DNA of 39,483 nucleotides from Patescibacteria group bacterium (GTDB taxonomy: Bacteria; Patescibacteriota; Patescibacteriia; Patescibacteriales; JAQVLT01), in assembly GCA_028704015.1 (NCBI GenBank), contig JAQVLT010000001.1, forward strand, positions 1 to 39,483, in the 5' to 3' direction. Below, in pieces: positions 31,153 to 38,749 of this stretch. A model generated the notes under the pieces. The model did not search any database. It had not been told where the DNA came from and saw only the letters and a list, made by a program, of their open reading frames with translations. Each line of letters begins with the position of its first letter. Position 1 is the first letter of the stretch. A program made the translations under genes and the position numbers.

Positions 31153-32632
31153 CCATAACCACTTCCGGCGCGCCTTCTTTTTCTTTGACTTTAATCATTA
31201 ACGACAAAAAAGCGCCGACAAACAGAAAAATTGATGAGATAACGAAAACATAATTGTAAGCGCTGACTTGCGCCTTGAGCGTTATGAGACCGATGAATTG
31301 TCCGGTGGCGAGAGAATTATGGATATTCAATACACTGCTTTGTGCGATATTCAAAACATTGGAATTAATTGTATTATTCAAAATTGTGCCAAATAAAGCG
31401 ATGCCGAAAGCGCCGGCAATGTTGCGCACCAAAGCCAAAACCGATGAAGCAATGCCAATCTCATGTGGTTCCACAATAGAAGCGATGATGTTGGTGCGTT
31501 GCGCCATGCCAAAACCTAAGCCAAAAGCCATTAAACCCAACGGCAAAATTATATCCCAAACCGTGGAGCGCGGATCCAGGAAAGAAAAAAGGTAAAGGCC
31601 GATAGCCGCCACTAAGGTACTAATAAAAATAATATAACGCGGCTGGACTCTACCTGTAAATCTTCCGCCCAAGGGCGAACTAAGCATCATCATCATCGCC
31701 ATGGGAATAAAAAGATAGCCGGTCTGCGTCGCGTCCAGCCCTAAAAAAGTGGAAGCAAAAATCGGAATTAAAAATACACTACCCATGAGCCCCATAAAAA
31801 CGACAAAATTATTTACCATGGTATTCACAAAAATAGAATTTTTGAAAAAACTCAAATCAACAATCGGCTCGGGGCATTTTCTTTCAGCATAATAAAAAAT
31901 AATTCCGAAAATTATCACGATCGCATAAGTTAAAATACTATTGAATGATAGCCAGCCCCACTCCAAGCCCTTGTCTAAAACCAAAACTAAAGCCGACAAA
32001 GAAACACCTAACGTAATTGCTCCCCACCAATCAAAAATCATAGTTTTCTTTTCTGAAACCGATTCGTGAATAAAAGTCAGAGCCATCACGATACCCAAGA
32101 GGCCAATTGGTAGATTAACCAAAAAAACCGAACGCCAACCGAAATTATCAATCAGCGGACCACCGATCAGCGGACCAAACACCACGGCCGCGGCGAATGA
32201 CGATGACCAAATTCCCAGCGCTTGCGCGCGCTCTTTTCCCTCGGGAAAAGTAGCGGCGATAATCGCCATGGCAGTTGGATAATCAGCCGAGCTGGCGATC
32301 GCTTGAATCACACGAAAAAAAATCATGGAACTATAATTCCATGCTATACCGGCCAAAACCGAGCCGAGAATAAAAATCGCAAAGCCAAACAAATAAACTT
32401 TTTTTCTACCTATGGTATCGCCTAATTTTCCCCAAATCGGCACAAAAACCGCGTTAGCCAAAATATAAGCGGTGGAAATCCAGCCGGCAGCAGAAACGGT
32501 GACATTAAAATCTTCGATCATCTTTGGCAATGCCAAATTAACAATTGTCCCATCCAATCGCCCCAAAAAAGTCCCCAAAATCACCGTAAGCAAAATCCAC
32601 CATTTTAAATTATCTTTATTCTTTTTGCTCAT
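31145..32632 (-). CDS. DHA2-type (EmrB-like) MFS multidrug transporter
   Basis: About 495 residues with some 14 hydrophobic segments, the DHA2 layout for proton-driven drug export. Motifs: LDGTIVNLALP in helix 1, GWISTAYILANAVFVPIWGK, motif A GKLGDTIGRKK between helices 2 and 3, and motif C-like VFGPLIGGPLID in helix 5. GTG at 32644 is possible but ATG 32632 (MSKKNKDNLKWW), with GGAA 6 nt upstream, is preferred. It is the last gene of the MarR-regulated row and follows the EmrA-like adaptor by about 50 nt, as emrB follows emrA. Confidence 0.95.
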   Translation of the reverse strand: MSKKNKDNLKWWILLTVILGTFLGRLDGTIVNLALPKMIEDFNVTVSAAGWISTAYILANAVFVPIWGKLGDTIGRKKVYLFGFAIFILGSVLAGIAWNYSSMIFFRVIQAIASSADYPTAMAIIAATFPEGKERAQALGIWSSSFAAAVVFGPLIGGPLIDNFGWRSVFLVNLPIGLLGIVMALTFIHESVSEKKTMIFDWWGAITLGVSLSALVLVLDKGLEWGWLSFNSILTYAIVIIFGIIFYYAERKCPEPIVDLSFFKNSIFVNTMVNNFVVFMGLMGSVFLIPIFASTFLGLDATQTGYLFIPMAMMMMLSSPLGGRFTGRVQPRYIIFISTLVAAIGLYLFSFLDPRSTVWDIILPLGLMAFGLGFGMAQRTNIIASIVEPHEIGIASSVLALVRNIAGAFGIALFGTILNNTINSNVLNIAQSSVLNIHNSLATGQFIGLITLKAQVSAYNYVFVISSIFLFVGAFLSLMIKVKEKEGAPEVVMVE

Positions 32633-32683
32633 ATCATATTCCACTTTATGCGTTTTGCGTTACGTGTTACACGTTATGTAATT

Positions 32684-33397
32684 TTAATTTTTGTAAATCC
32701 ACAGCTTCGCGGACATGCCATCTTTTAATTCCGAATATTCATTCACGTTAAAACGCGCTTTGACATTAAATTCTTGCTCTTCGCGCTTATCAGAAATATT
32801 AAAAACCACATCGCCGCTTTTGGCAGTCGGGCTGATTTCGTCAACCGTGCCGAAATATTGTTTGGAATCAAAAGCGTCAACAGTAAACATCGCTCTCTGG
32901 CCTACCACGATGTCGCTCAATCCTTTGTCTTCAGACACACTGCCAACAACTCGCAAATCTTTAATCTCAATCATAGAAACAATCACTTCACCGCGATTAA
33001 ATAATTTTCCGACATTATTATTAACATTAATAATTTTTCCGGCGGTTCCGGTTTTGATTAATTCGGTTCCCACGCGAGCCACTACCGCATTGGCCTCGAC
33101 TTGATCGCCGGAATTAACCATCACCTCTTCCAAAATTCCGCCGCCGGTCGTTGATAAATCAATGTGCGGCGCGGTAATTGAAGAGTCTTCAATATAAATA
33201 CGACCTTGATTGGCACGCCAAAAAATCAGACCGCCAATTGTACCAACGATTAGCAAAGTAGCTAAAATCAAAATAACAAATATTTCTCGTTTTACACCTA
33301 AAAGCATTTTTTCTTCTTTTTTTATTTCATTTAAAATTTCCTTTTCCTCTGCCAAAATTGTCTTTTCTTGGGCTAAAATTTTTTCTTGTTTATTCAT
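32684..33397 (-). CDS. EmrA/HlyD-like membrane fusion protein
   Basis: 237 residues. The N-terminus is a repetitive charged helix (EKILAQEKTILAEEKEIL), followed by a membrane anchor (about 37-60, IFVILILATLLIVGTIGGLI), a biotinyl-lipoyl hairpin (ITAPHIDLSTTGGGILEEVMV) and the beta-barrel region with FTVDAFDSKQYFGTVDEISP. It lacks the long alpha-hairpin of classical EmrA. It sits between the longer adaptor and the MFS pump and presumably partners the latter. The extended N-terminal coiled coil is unusual. Confidence 0.88.
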   Translation of the reverse strand: MNKQEKILAQEKTILAEEKEILNEIKKEEKMLLGVKREIFVILILATLLIVGTIGGLIFWRANQGRIYIEDSSITAPHIDLSTTGGGILEEVMVNSGDQVEANAVVARVGTELIKTGTAGKIINVNNNVGKLFNRGEVIVSMIEIKDLRVVGSVSEDKGLSDIVVGQRAMFTVDAFDSKQYFGTVDEISPTAKSGDVVFNISDKREEQEFNVKARFNVNEYSELKDGMSAKLWIYKN

Positions 33398-33406
33398 ATA
33401 AATAAA

Positions 33407-35134
33407 TTATTTATTAAAACTTACTACACGCTCTCCCGTCTGCAATCCCGAAACTACTTCCCAGCGGCCATCAGCGCTTTTTAAGCCGATGGTGATTTTA
33501 CGCTCTTGCGGCTGGGCATTATCTTGAGCGACTAAAACATAATATTTTTCATTCTTTTGAATGACATCATTGCGATTAATGGTCAGAACATTATCCTTGG
33601 TTGCGGTAATAATTTTTACATTAGCTGTAAGTCCGACTTTAATTCTGGCGTCTTCCTGATTAAATTGCAGAGTAACTTTGTAAGCCATGGAGCCGTTGGC
33701 CTGCGCCTGTCCGGCTGGATCAATTTTAATTACTTTTCCAGCAAATTCTATGGCATTACCTAAATTATCCAAAGTAATAGCCGCTTCATTGCCGACCACG
33801 ATTTTGGAAATGTCCGATTCGGCGACAAAAATTTCTACTTGATACTGATTGTCACTGATCACAGAAACTAACGGCGTACCCGGCGATTGCATGGCTCCAA
33901 CCTTACCATCCTGTTTGGCAATTACACCATCAATCGGCGATAATAAAATTGTTTTTGCATAATTTGCTTCTGCTTGAGACACCATCGCCCTTAACGCTGC
34001 CAAATCCACTTCTCGTGGCGCCTGTGTCTTGGCCTGCCAATTAGCCATTGCTTGATCATAAGTTGCTTGCTTCAAGGCGATAACATTTTTGGCGGCAGCC
34101 ACTACATTATTATAATCGCTCAAGGCTTTGTCATAAGCAATCTTGTAATTGCTATAAATATTTTTGGCATCGCTATTCGTCTGTTGGCGATTAATAATTG
34201 CTCCGGATTGTGCAACGCTGGCCGAGCGAGTATTTTCAATGGTAGTTTTTTTCAGATCTAAAGAGACTTGATTTAAATCAGCCGAAGTAACTGTCGCATT
34301 AAGAACCTCGGAAACATAATCTAATAATTTATTTACACTAGAAAAAACATCTTTTGTCTCGCTCAAAGCGAGATCAATATTTATATGATCAGCACCATTA
34401 AGATTATTAATAGTATTTTTTAATTTATCAACCTGAACTTTAGAAATTAGATATTGATTCTTGGCATTTATTAATTTGCTGTCATCAAGAACTGACAAAA
34501 CATTTTTAAAGCTATAATTAGCGGCCGAATTATCCACGCCGATGATATTGTCGGCTTGCGTCAAGCCATTTTCTAAAATCGGCAATGAAGCATTAAGCAC
34601 GGTAATTGAATTTTCATAAGCATTATTAATTATTTGGCTATTTTGTCCGCCATCAGCTAATTTCAAATTATTCTGCGCAATATCTAGGGCGGCTTGCGCG
34701 GCATTAATATTACCTACAGTATCAGTTTTGGATTTTTCCAAATCAGCCATGGCAATTTCCGCGGCGGCTTTATAAATATTGGCTTCCGCTTCCGATGGTC
34801 CGGCTAATTTTTGATTTAAATTTGCTTGCGCCTGCGCTAATTGCGCGGCGTAATCAGCATTATCCAACGTCAACAAAATCTGCCCAGTTTTTACTTTGTC
34901 TCCAACTTGCACTTTTGCCTCTTTGATTTTACCGCTAACTTGAAAAGATAAATCAACATTCTCGGCCGTTTTAACTTGTCCGTCAGCTTTTACTTCCTCG
35001 GCAATTTTTCCTTGTTCAACTTCATCATATTGATAAGAAATTTTTGGCGTTCGGGTAAAATAATAAACTCCAAAAATTGTTAAAATAATCAGAACGCCTA
35101 AAATAACTATTATTTTTAATAGATTTTTTTGCAT
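33407..35134 (-). CDS. MacA/HlyD-like periplasmic-type adaptor protein
   Basis: 575 residues, longer than typical adaptors (350-450). N-terminal membrane anchor (about 7-27), lipoyl half motif VSGKIKEAKVQVGDKVKTGQ near 68-87, a very long alpha-helical hairpin (about 100-390, rich in Asn/Ala/Gln) and the second lipoyl half ILLSPIDGVIAKQDGKVGAM near 395. The C-terminal barrel domains include TLDNLGNAIEFAGKVIKIDP. The extra length lies in the hairpin. The gene begins 5 nt after the marR stop, so the two are coupled. In a cell with one membrane its outer partner is unclear. Confidence 0.92.
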   Translation of the reverse strand: MQKNLLKIIVILGVLIILTIFGVYYFTRTPKISYQYDEVEQGKIAEEVKADGQVKTAENVDLSFQVSGKIKEAKVQVGDKVKTGQILLTLDNADYAAQLAQAQANLNQKLAGPSEAEANIYKAAAEIAMADLEKSKTDTVGNINAAQAALDIAQNNLKLADGGQNSQIINNAYENSITVLNASLPILENGLTQADNIIGVDNSAANYSFKNVLSVLDDSKLINAKNQYLISKVQVDKLKNTINNLNGADHINIDLALSETKDVFSSVNKLLDYVSEVLNATVTSADLNQVSLDLKKTTIENTRSASVAQSGAIINRQQTNSDAKNIYSNYKIAYDKALSDYNNVVAAAKNVIALKQATYDQAMANWQAKTQAPREVDLAALRAMVSQAEANYAKTILLSPIDGVIAKQDGKVGAMQSPGTPLVSVISDNQYQVEIFVAESDISKIVVGNEAAITLDNLGNAIEFAGKVIKIDPAGQAQANGSMAYKVTLQFNQEDARIKVGLTANVKIITATKDNVLTINRNDVIQKNEKYYVLVAQDNAQPQERKITIGLKSADGRWEVVSGLQTGERVVSFNK

Positions 35135-35139
35135 ATTTT

Positions 35140-35565
35140 TTATTTATTTATATGAGATAATTTTTTAAAAATTTTTATAAGGTTCTTCTTGTCGCCCTCA
35201 TCAAGAACAGACATACTTTTTTTCATTTGCTCGGTAATAATCTTTGATTTCTCTTTGAGGAAATTTTCACCCTGCTTGGTAAGCGACAATTTAACGACGC
35301 GGCGATCTGTCTGATCAGTCACTCTCGTAATTAATTTTTCTTTGGCCAAATTATTGGCAATGGAGGTAACTGATGGCGGCTTGATGTGCAGAAACTCCAC
35401 TAGCTCCTTCATGGTTACCGCTGAATTTTTGCGAATGAAATCAAGCGTAACAATTTGCATAAAAGCGCCGGGGTTAATTTTGCCTTCCTGCATAGCCCGC
35501 TCACGAAGCATTTGTCCAGTGGAAAAAATCAGAGAAACCAAACTGTTTGTTAATTCATCTGGCAT
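35140..35565 (-). CDS. MarR family transcriptional regulator
   Basis: 141 residues, normal length. A winged helix-turn-helix with VTMKELVEFLHIKPPSVTSIANNLAKEKLI (residues about 50-79, written here in overview) and the wing DQTDRRVVKLSLT at 84-96, which holds the conserved D-x-R. First gene of the efflux operon; it probably represses its own promoter, whose start site lies within a TTTAGA-TAG-TCTAAA palindrome (35587-35601). Ligand unknown; the downstream pump suggests a toxic small molecule. ATG 35565 is 5 nt from the repeat box. Confidence 0.95.
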   Translation of the reverse strand: MPDELTNSLVSLIFSTGQMLRERAMQEGKINPGAFMQIVTLDFIRKNSAVTMKELVEFLHIKPPSVTSIANNLAKEKLITRVTDQTDRRVVKLSLTKQGENFLKEKSKIITEQMKKSMSVLDEGDKKNLIKIFKKLSHINK

Positions 35566-35569
35566 ATTT

Positions 35570-35601
35570 ATTTAGATTATCAAATATTTAGACTATCTAA
35601 A
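35570..35601 (-). promoter_or_regulatory. Probable MarR operator
   Basis: Perfect 15-nt palindrome TTTAGACTATCTAAA (35587-35601), plus a second site beginning TTTAGATTATC at 35571. The two TTTAGAYTATC boxes are in direct orientation 16 nt apart. The first covers the predicted transcription start near 35598. Confidence 0.65.
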
Positions 35602-35604
35602 TAA

Positions 35605-35632
35605 ATTATATCATAACCGTGGGAAAAGTCAA
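35605..35632 (-). promoter_or_regulatory. Promoter of the MarR-efflux operon
   Basis: -35 TTGACT (35627-35632), 16-nt spacer, -10 TATAAT (35605-35610). Start near 35598, inside the operator palindrome. Confidence 0.8.
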
Positions 35633-35637
35633 GGTCT

Positions 35638-35665
35638 TTGCTTTATCAAAATTTTATGATATACC
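35638..35665 (+). promoter_or_regulatory. Possible promoter for rnhB
   Basis: TTGCTT (35638-35643), 16-nt spacer, TATACC (35660-35665), divergent from the marR promoter. The -10 is weak. The leader holds the CCTGCC palindrome at 35687-35706. Confidence 0.4.
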
Positions 35666-35686
35666 TTAATTAGATTAAAAATTTAT

Positions 35687-35706
35687 CCTGCCTGCCGGCA
35701 GGCAGG
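35687..35706. repeat. CCTGCC perfect palindrome
   Basis: Exact copy of the 20-bp unit at 30088-30107. Confidence 0.9.
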
Positions 35707-35769
35707 GATTTAAGAATTAAGAATATTAACCGCTATAGACCTATCGGAAAATGGGATAAATTCTAAATT

Positions 35770-36405
35770 ATGTTAAATCTCAACGAAGAACAATTACTCA
35801 TCTCCCAAGGTCATAAACTCATCGGCGGCATTGATGAGGCCGGACGCGGGCCGCTCGCCGGTCCGGTGGTCGCCGCTTGCGTGATTTGGGGAGCTGATTT
35901 TGACGCGGAAAAAATACAATACACGGAATTAAAATTTCTGCGCGACTCCAAAAAACTTGATGAAAAACGGCGTGAAGATTTATTTAAAATAATTAGAGAA
36001 GAAGCACTGGAGGTTGGCGTAGGAATCTGCGATCATCTTACCGTAGATCGCGCCAATATTTTTCAAGCGACGTTTCTCGCCATGAAAAAAGCACTAAGTG
36101 CGCTGAAAAACAAACCGGATTTTATTTTGATAGATGGAAAATTTATCATTCCCAATACTTCTTACCAGCAAAAAGCAATTATTAAAGGCGACGATAAAAT
36201 ATTTTCCATTATGTCCGCTTCTATCATTGCCAAAGTGACACGCGACCGGTTGATGAAGAAATTCCACGAAGAATATCCGGAATATCATTTTGATCAGCAC
36301 AAGGGTTATGGTACAAAACTTCACCAAGAAATGCTAAAAAAATACGGTCCCTGCCCCATCCATCGCCGCAGTTTCGGCCCGGTGAAGAAATTGATAAAAA
36401 AATAA
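35770..36405 (+). CDS. rnhB: Ribonuclease HII
   Basis: Removes ribonucleotides from DNA and RNA in RNA-DNA hybrids. 211 residues, normal. GGIDEAGRGPLAGPVVAA at about 19-36 carries the first two acidic ligands. LRDSKKLDEK follows near 57, FILIDGKF near 117 with another Asp, and SIIAKVTRDRLM near 150 precedes the last catalytic region. KYGPCPIHRRSF is the conserved C-terminal segment. Single gene divergent from marR and followed by its own terminator. Confidence 0.97.
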   Translation: MLNLNEEQLLISQGHKLIGGIDEAGRGPLAGPVVAACVIWGADFDAEKIQYTELKFLRDSKKLDEKRREDLFKIIREEALEVGVGICDHLTVDRANIFQATFLAMKKALSALKNKPDFILIDGKFIIPNTSYQQKAIIKGDDKIFSIMSASIIAKVTRDRLMKKFHEEYPEYHFDQHKGYGTKLHQEMLKKYGPCPIHRRSFGPVKKLIKK

Positions 36406-36421
36406 AAATTCAAGAATTTAA

Positions 36422-36450
36422 AAAATACTCCGAACTGTCCGGAGTATTTT
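36422..36450 (+). terminator. Terminator of rnhB
   Basis: AAAATACTCCG / CGGAGTATTTT stem with a 7-nt loop, 16 nt after the stop. Confidence 0.85.
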
Positions 36451-36476
36451 AATATTACAATAATTTATTTAATTGA

Positions 36477-36740
36477 TGCGAGCATTGAAAAATTTTGGAA
36501 TAAAAACTATCAGCTTACAAGTATTTTTTATTTAAATATATGATAAATTTTAACACTATTTTTACAATATTTTAAAATCACCAAGGGGTTTGGGGGCCGA
36601 ACTGAGCGCCATGGCGAGAGCTACCCAAAGATTAATCAATGTGATAGCGAATTGAGGCCCCCAAAACTTTTGGTTACTTTTGCCTGCCTGCCGGTAGGCA
36701 GGGTTACAAAAGTAACCCTAGCGGAGCGTCAAAAATTTTA
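36477..36740. repeat. Long structured repeat between rnhB and holA
   Basis: Begins with TGCGAGCATTGAAAAATTTT, identical to the start of the element at 12121, and ends near CAAAAATTTTAGAAAACC. It contains TTTGGGGGCC...GGCCCCCAAA (36587-36667) around a GC-richer core of about 60 nt, and GGTTACTTTTG...CAAAAGTAACC (36672-36717) enclosing a CCTGCC palindrome (36683-36702). No plausible ORF. The 357-nt interval 36406-36762 consists of this plus the rnhB terminator. A structured RNA is possible; a repeat element is the simpler view. Confidence 0.65.
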
Positions 36741-36762
36741 GAAAACCACTAAAAATTTTCTA

Positions 36763-37797
36763 TTAAATCTCGGCAATTAATAAATCCAACGCGGTATGCA
36801 TATCGCCCTGCCCGGTTTTCATCGCATAATCCGCTTCCACTAATTTATTTATAATATTTTTTAGCTGAACAAGAGTAAAATTTCTCGCTTGTGCTATTCC
36901 TTTTTGTACGACAAACGGATGAAGCTTTAAATCGCTCGCGATATTGCGTTCTTTGGCACCGGTTTCCAGCGCCTGCCTGATTTGGAGTAATATTTTAAAC
37001 TGCCGCACAAACATGGAAAGCAAATAACTTTCCGTGAGGCCGGCTTCAAATTGCTCTTCAATAAGCCTTATAGCCAAGGTTTTATTCTTCGCGCTAATCG
37101 CGTCAGTCAAAGCAAAAATATTTTCACTAAAATTTCCCCGTACCAAATATTCCACGTCTTCTAATTGTATTTCCACTGATTGCCCGACAACTAATTGCGG
37201 CTCCGTGCCTAACTTATAATTAATCAGTTTATTTATTTCATTATTAATCTGCCAGAGATCAGTGCCAACCAAGCCGGCCAGTGCATTCACAGCTTTGGGA
37301 GAAATTTTTCCGCCGCGCGTTTCCACTTCTTTTTTTACCCAAGTCCCCAATTCGGTGTTGGAAAGTGCTTTAAATTCTTGAGCATATTTTTGCGCGTTCA
37401 AAAATTTAAAAAGTTTTGCAGGCTTTACGGTCAATGATTTTTCTTCGCCGCTAGAATTTATAATTGAAGCATTTCCCTTTTTCCCGGTTTTAACAGCGGA
37501 GTCCCAAAAAATTATGATATTATCATTGTTTTTAATTTTATTTAAAAATTTTTCCAGTTCTTCAAAAATGCTAGTTGATTTATTCTGAAAAATATTTTCA
37601 ATCACGATCATCCTTTTTTTAGCCAAAAGCGACGACGGGCTAACCTGTTCATTAATCTCTCCCAAATTCGCCTTAACGCCATCAACCAAACTTAAACTCG
37701 CGCCAGTTGGGTCAACTTCGCGCGTAAATTTCTTCCTGAATTCTTTTAATTTTTGCCGGCTGCGGAACGAGTCTTCGCCGTAGAGAAAAATCAACAT
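36763..37797 (-). CDS. holA: DNA polymerase III subunit delta
   Basis: Clamp-loader subunit that opens the sliding clamp. 344 residues, the usual size. Starts MLIFLYGEDSFRSRQKLKEF, as the family does. Middle and C-terminal segments ALAGLVGTDLWQINNEINKL, FALTDAISAKNKTLAIRLIE and the ending DYAMKTGQGDMHTALDLLIA are characteristic of HolA. No Walker motif is expected in delta. ATG 37797 gives the canonical start. It is separated from murI by an AT-rich inverted repeat. Confidence 0.95.
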   Translation of the reverse strand: MLIFLYGEDSFRSRQKLKEFRKKFTREVDPTGASLSLVDGVKANLGEINEQVSPSSLLAKKRMIVIENIFQNKSTSIFEELEKFLNKIKNNDNIIIFWDSAVKTGKKGNASIINSSGEEKSLTVKPAKLFKFLNAQKYAQEFKALSNTELGTWVKKEVETRGGKISPKAVNALAGLVGTDLWQINNEINKLINYKLGTEPQLVVGQSVEIQLEDVEYLVRGNFSENIFALTDAISAKNKTLAIRLIEEQFEAGLTESYLLSMFVRQFKILLQIRQALETGAKERNIASDLKLHPFVVQKGIAQARNFTLVQLKNIINKLVEADYAMKTGQGDMHTALDLLIAEI

Positions 37798-37799
37798 AA

Positions 37800-37884
37800 A
37801 TTTCTAAATTACAAATTATAATTTCCAATAAATGCCTAATTCTTAATAACTAAATTAGAAATTGTAATTTAGAACTTAGAAATT
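37800..37884. repeat. AT-rich inverted repeat
   Basis: AAATTTCTAAATTACAAATT on the left and AAATTGTAATTTAGAAC with TTAGAAATTTT on the right. Fills the gap between holA and murI. Confidence 0.6.
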
Positions 37885-38688
37885 TTATAATTCAACTCTC
37901 GCAATATTATCTATTCTCTCACCCAAATATTTCTCTCCCAACCCTTTAAACTTCTCCGCATTTTCCGTGGTATAAAAAATTCTTTTTGGATTAGTTGATT
38001 TTTTATCAAACTCTGGATGTCTTGTTAAATAATCCGCCAAGCTGTCCGCGACAATTTTTCCCGGATCGGGAACGAGGCAACGTTTGCCCATAATTTCCCG
38101 CACTTCTTTTAATAATAACGGATAATGCGTGCAAGCCAAAATCAAACAAACAACGCGTTTTAATTTTAGCGGTTTTAAATATTTACGCAAGATCATTTTC
38201 GCTTCCGGCCTTTTTGTCCAGCCCTCCTCTACCAAAGGTACGAGGAGCGGAGCGCTCAATGCGGTGATTTCCAAATTCGGATTAATTTTTAATAACTCTC
38301 GCTGATAAGATCCGGCTTCAATTGTCGCCTTGGTACCGATCACGCCAACCTTGTTAATTTTTTGATCACTCCCGATTTTTTCCACTATCGGACGAATTAC
38401 CCCGAGGACTCTCTTGTCGGTATATTTCTGAGGCAAATATTCTTGCTGAATGTGTCGTAAGGCCTGCGCGGACGCGGTGTTACAAGCAAAAATTATAAGA
38501 TCGCAATTTTTCCCAAATAAAAAATCAACCGCCTCTCTGGCGTACTCAAAAATTATTTCCGGTGACTTCGGGCCGTATGGCGCCCGCGCGTTGTCTCCTA
38601 GATAAATATAATCTTGTTCCGGCAAATGGCTAAGAAAATGTTTCAATACCGTTAATCCGCCAAAGCCGGAGTCAAAAACTCCAATCAT
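37885..38688 (-). CDS. murI: Glutamate racemase
   Basis: Makes D-glutamate for peptidoglycan. 267 residues, normal. The N-terminal IGVFDSGFGGLTVLKHF, the first catalytic Cys in FACNTASAQAL and the second in LACTHYPLLLKE are all present, and GDNARAPYG is the conserved loop near 32-40. ATG 38688 gives the canonical MIGVFDSGFGG. It lies next to murD (38726 onward) on the same strand, so it belongs to a cell-wall gene pair. Confidence 0.98.
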   Translation of the reverse strand: MIGVFDSGFGGLTVLKHFLSHLPEQDYIYLGDNARAPYGPKSPEIIFEYAREAVDFLFGKNCDLIIFACNTASAQALRHIQQEYLPQKYTDKRVLGVIRPIVEKIGSDQKINKVGVIGTKATIEAGSYQRELLKINPNLEITALSAPLLVPLVEEGWTKRPEAKMILRKYLKPLKLKRVVCLILACTHYPLLLKEVREIMGKRCLVPDPGKIVADSLADYLTRHPEFDKKSTNPKRIFYTTENAEKFKGLGEKYLGERIDNIARVEL

Positions 38689-38704
38689 AGCACACTAATC
38701 TACA

Positions 38705-38749
38705 AATAAAATGCAAATCTACAAATCATTTGTAGATTTGCATTTTATT
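38705..38749. repeat. 45-bp perfect palindrome covering the murD stop
   Basis: 22-bp arms (AATAAAATGCAAATCTACAAA plus T, and the complement) around a single C at 38727, the middle base of the murD TGA stop read on the minus strand. Belongs to the GCAAATCTACAAAT family. Confidence 0.9.
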
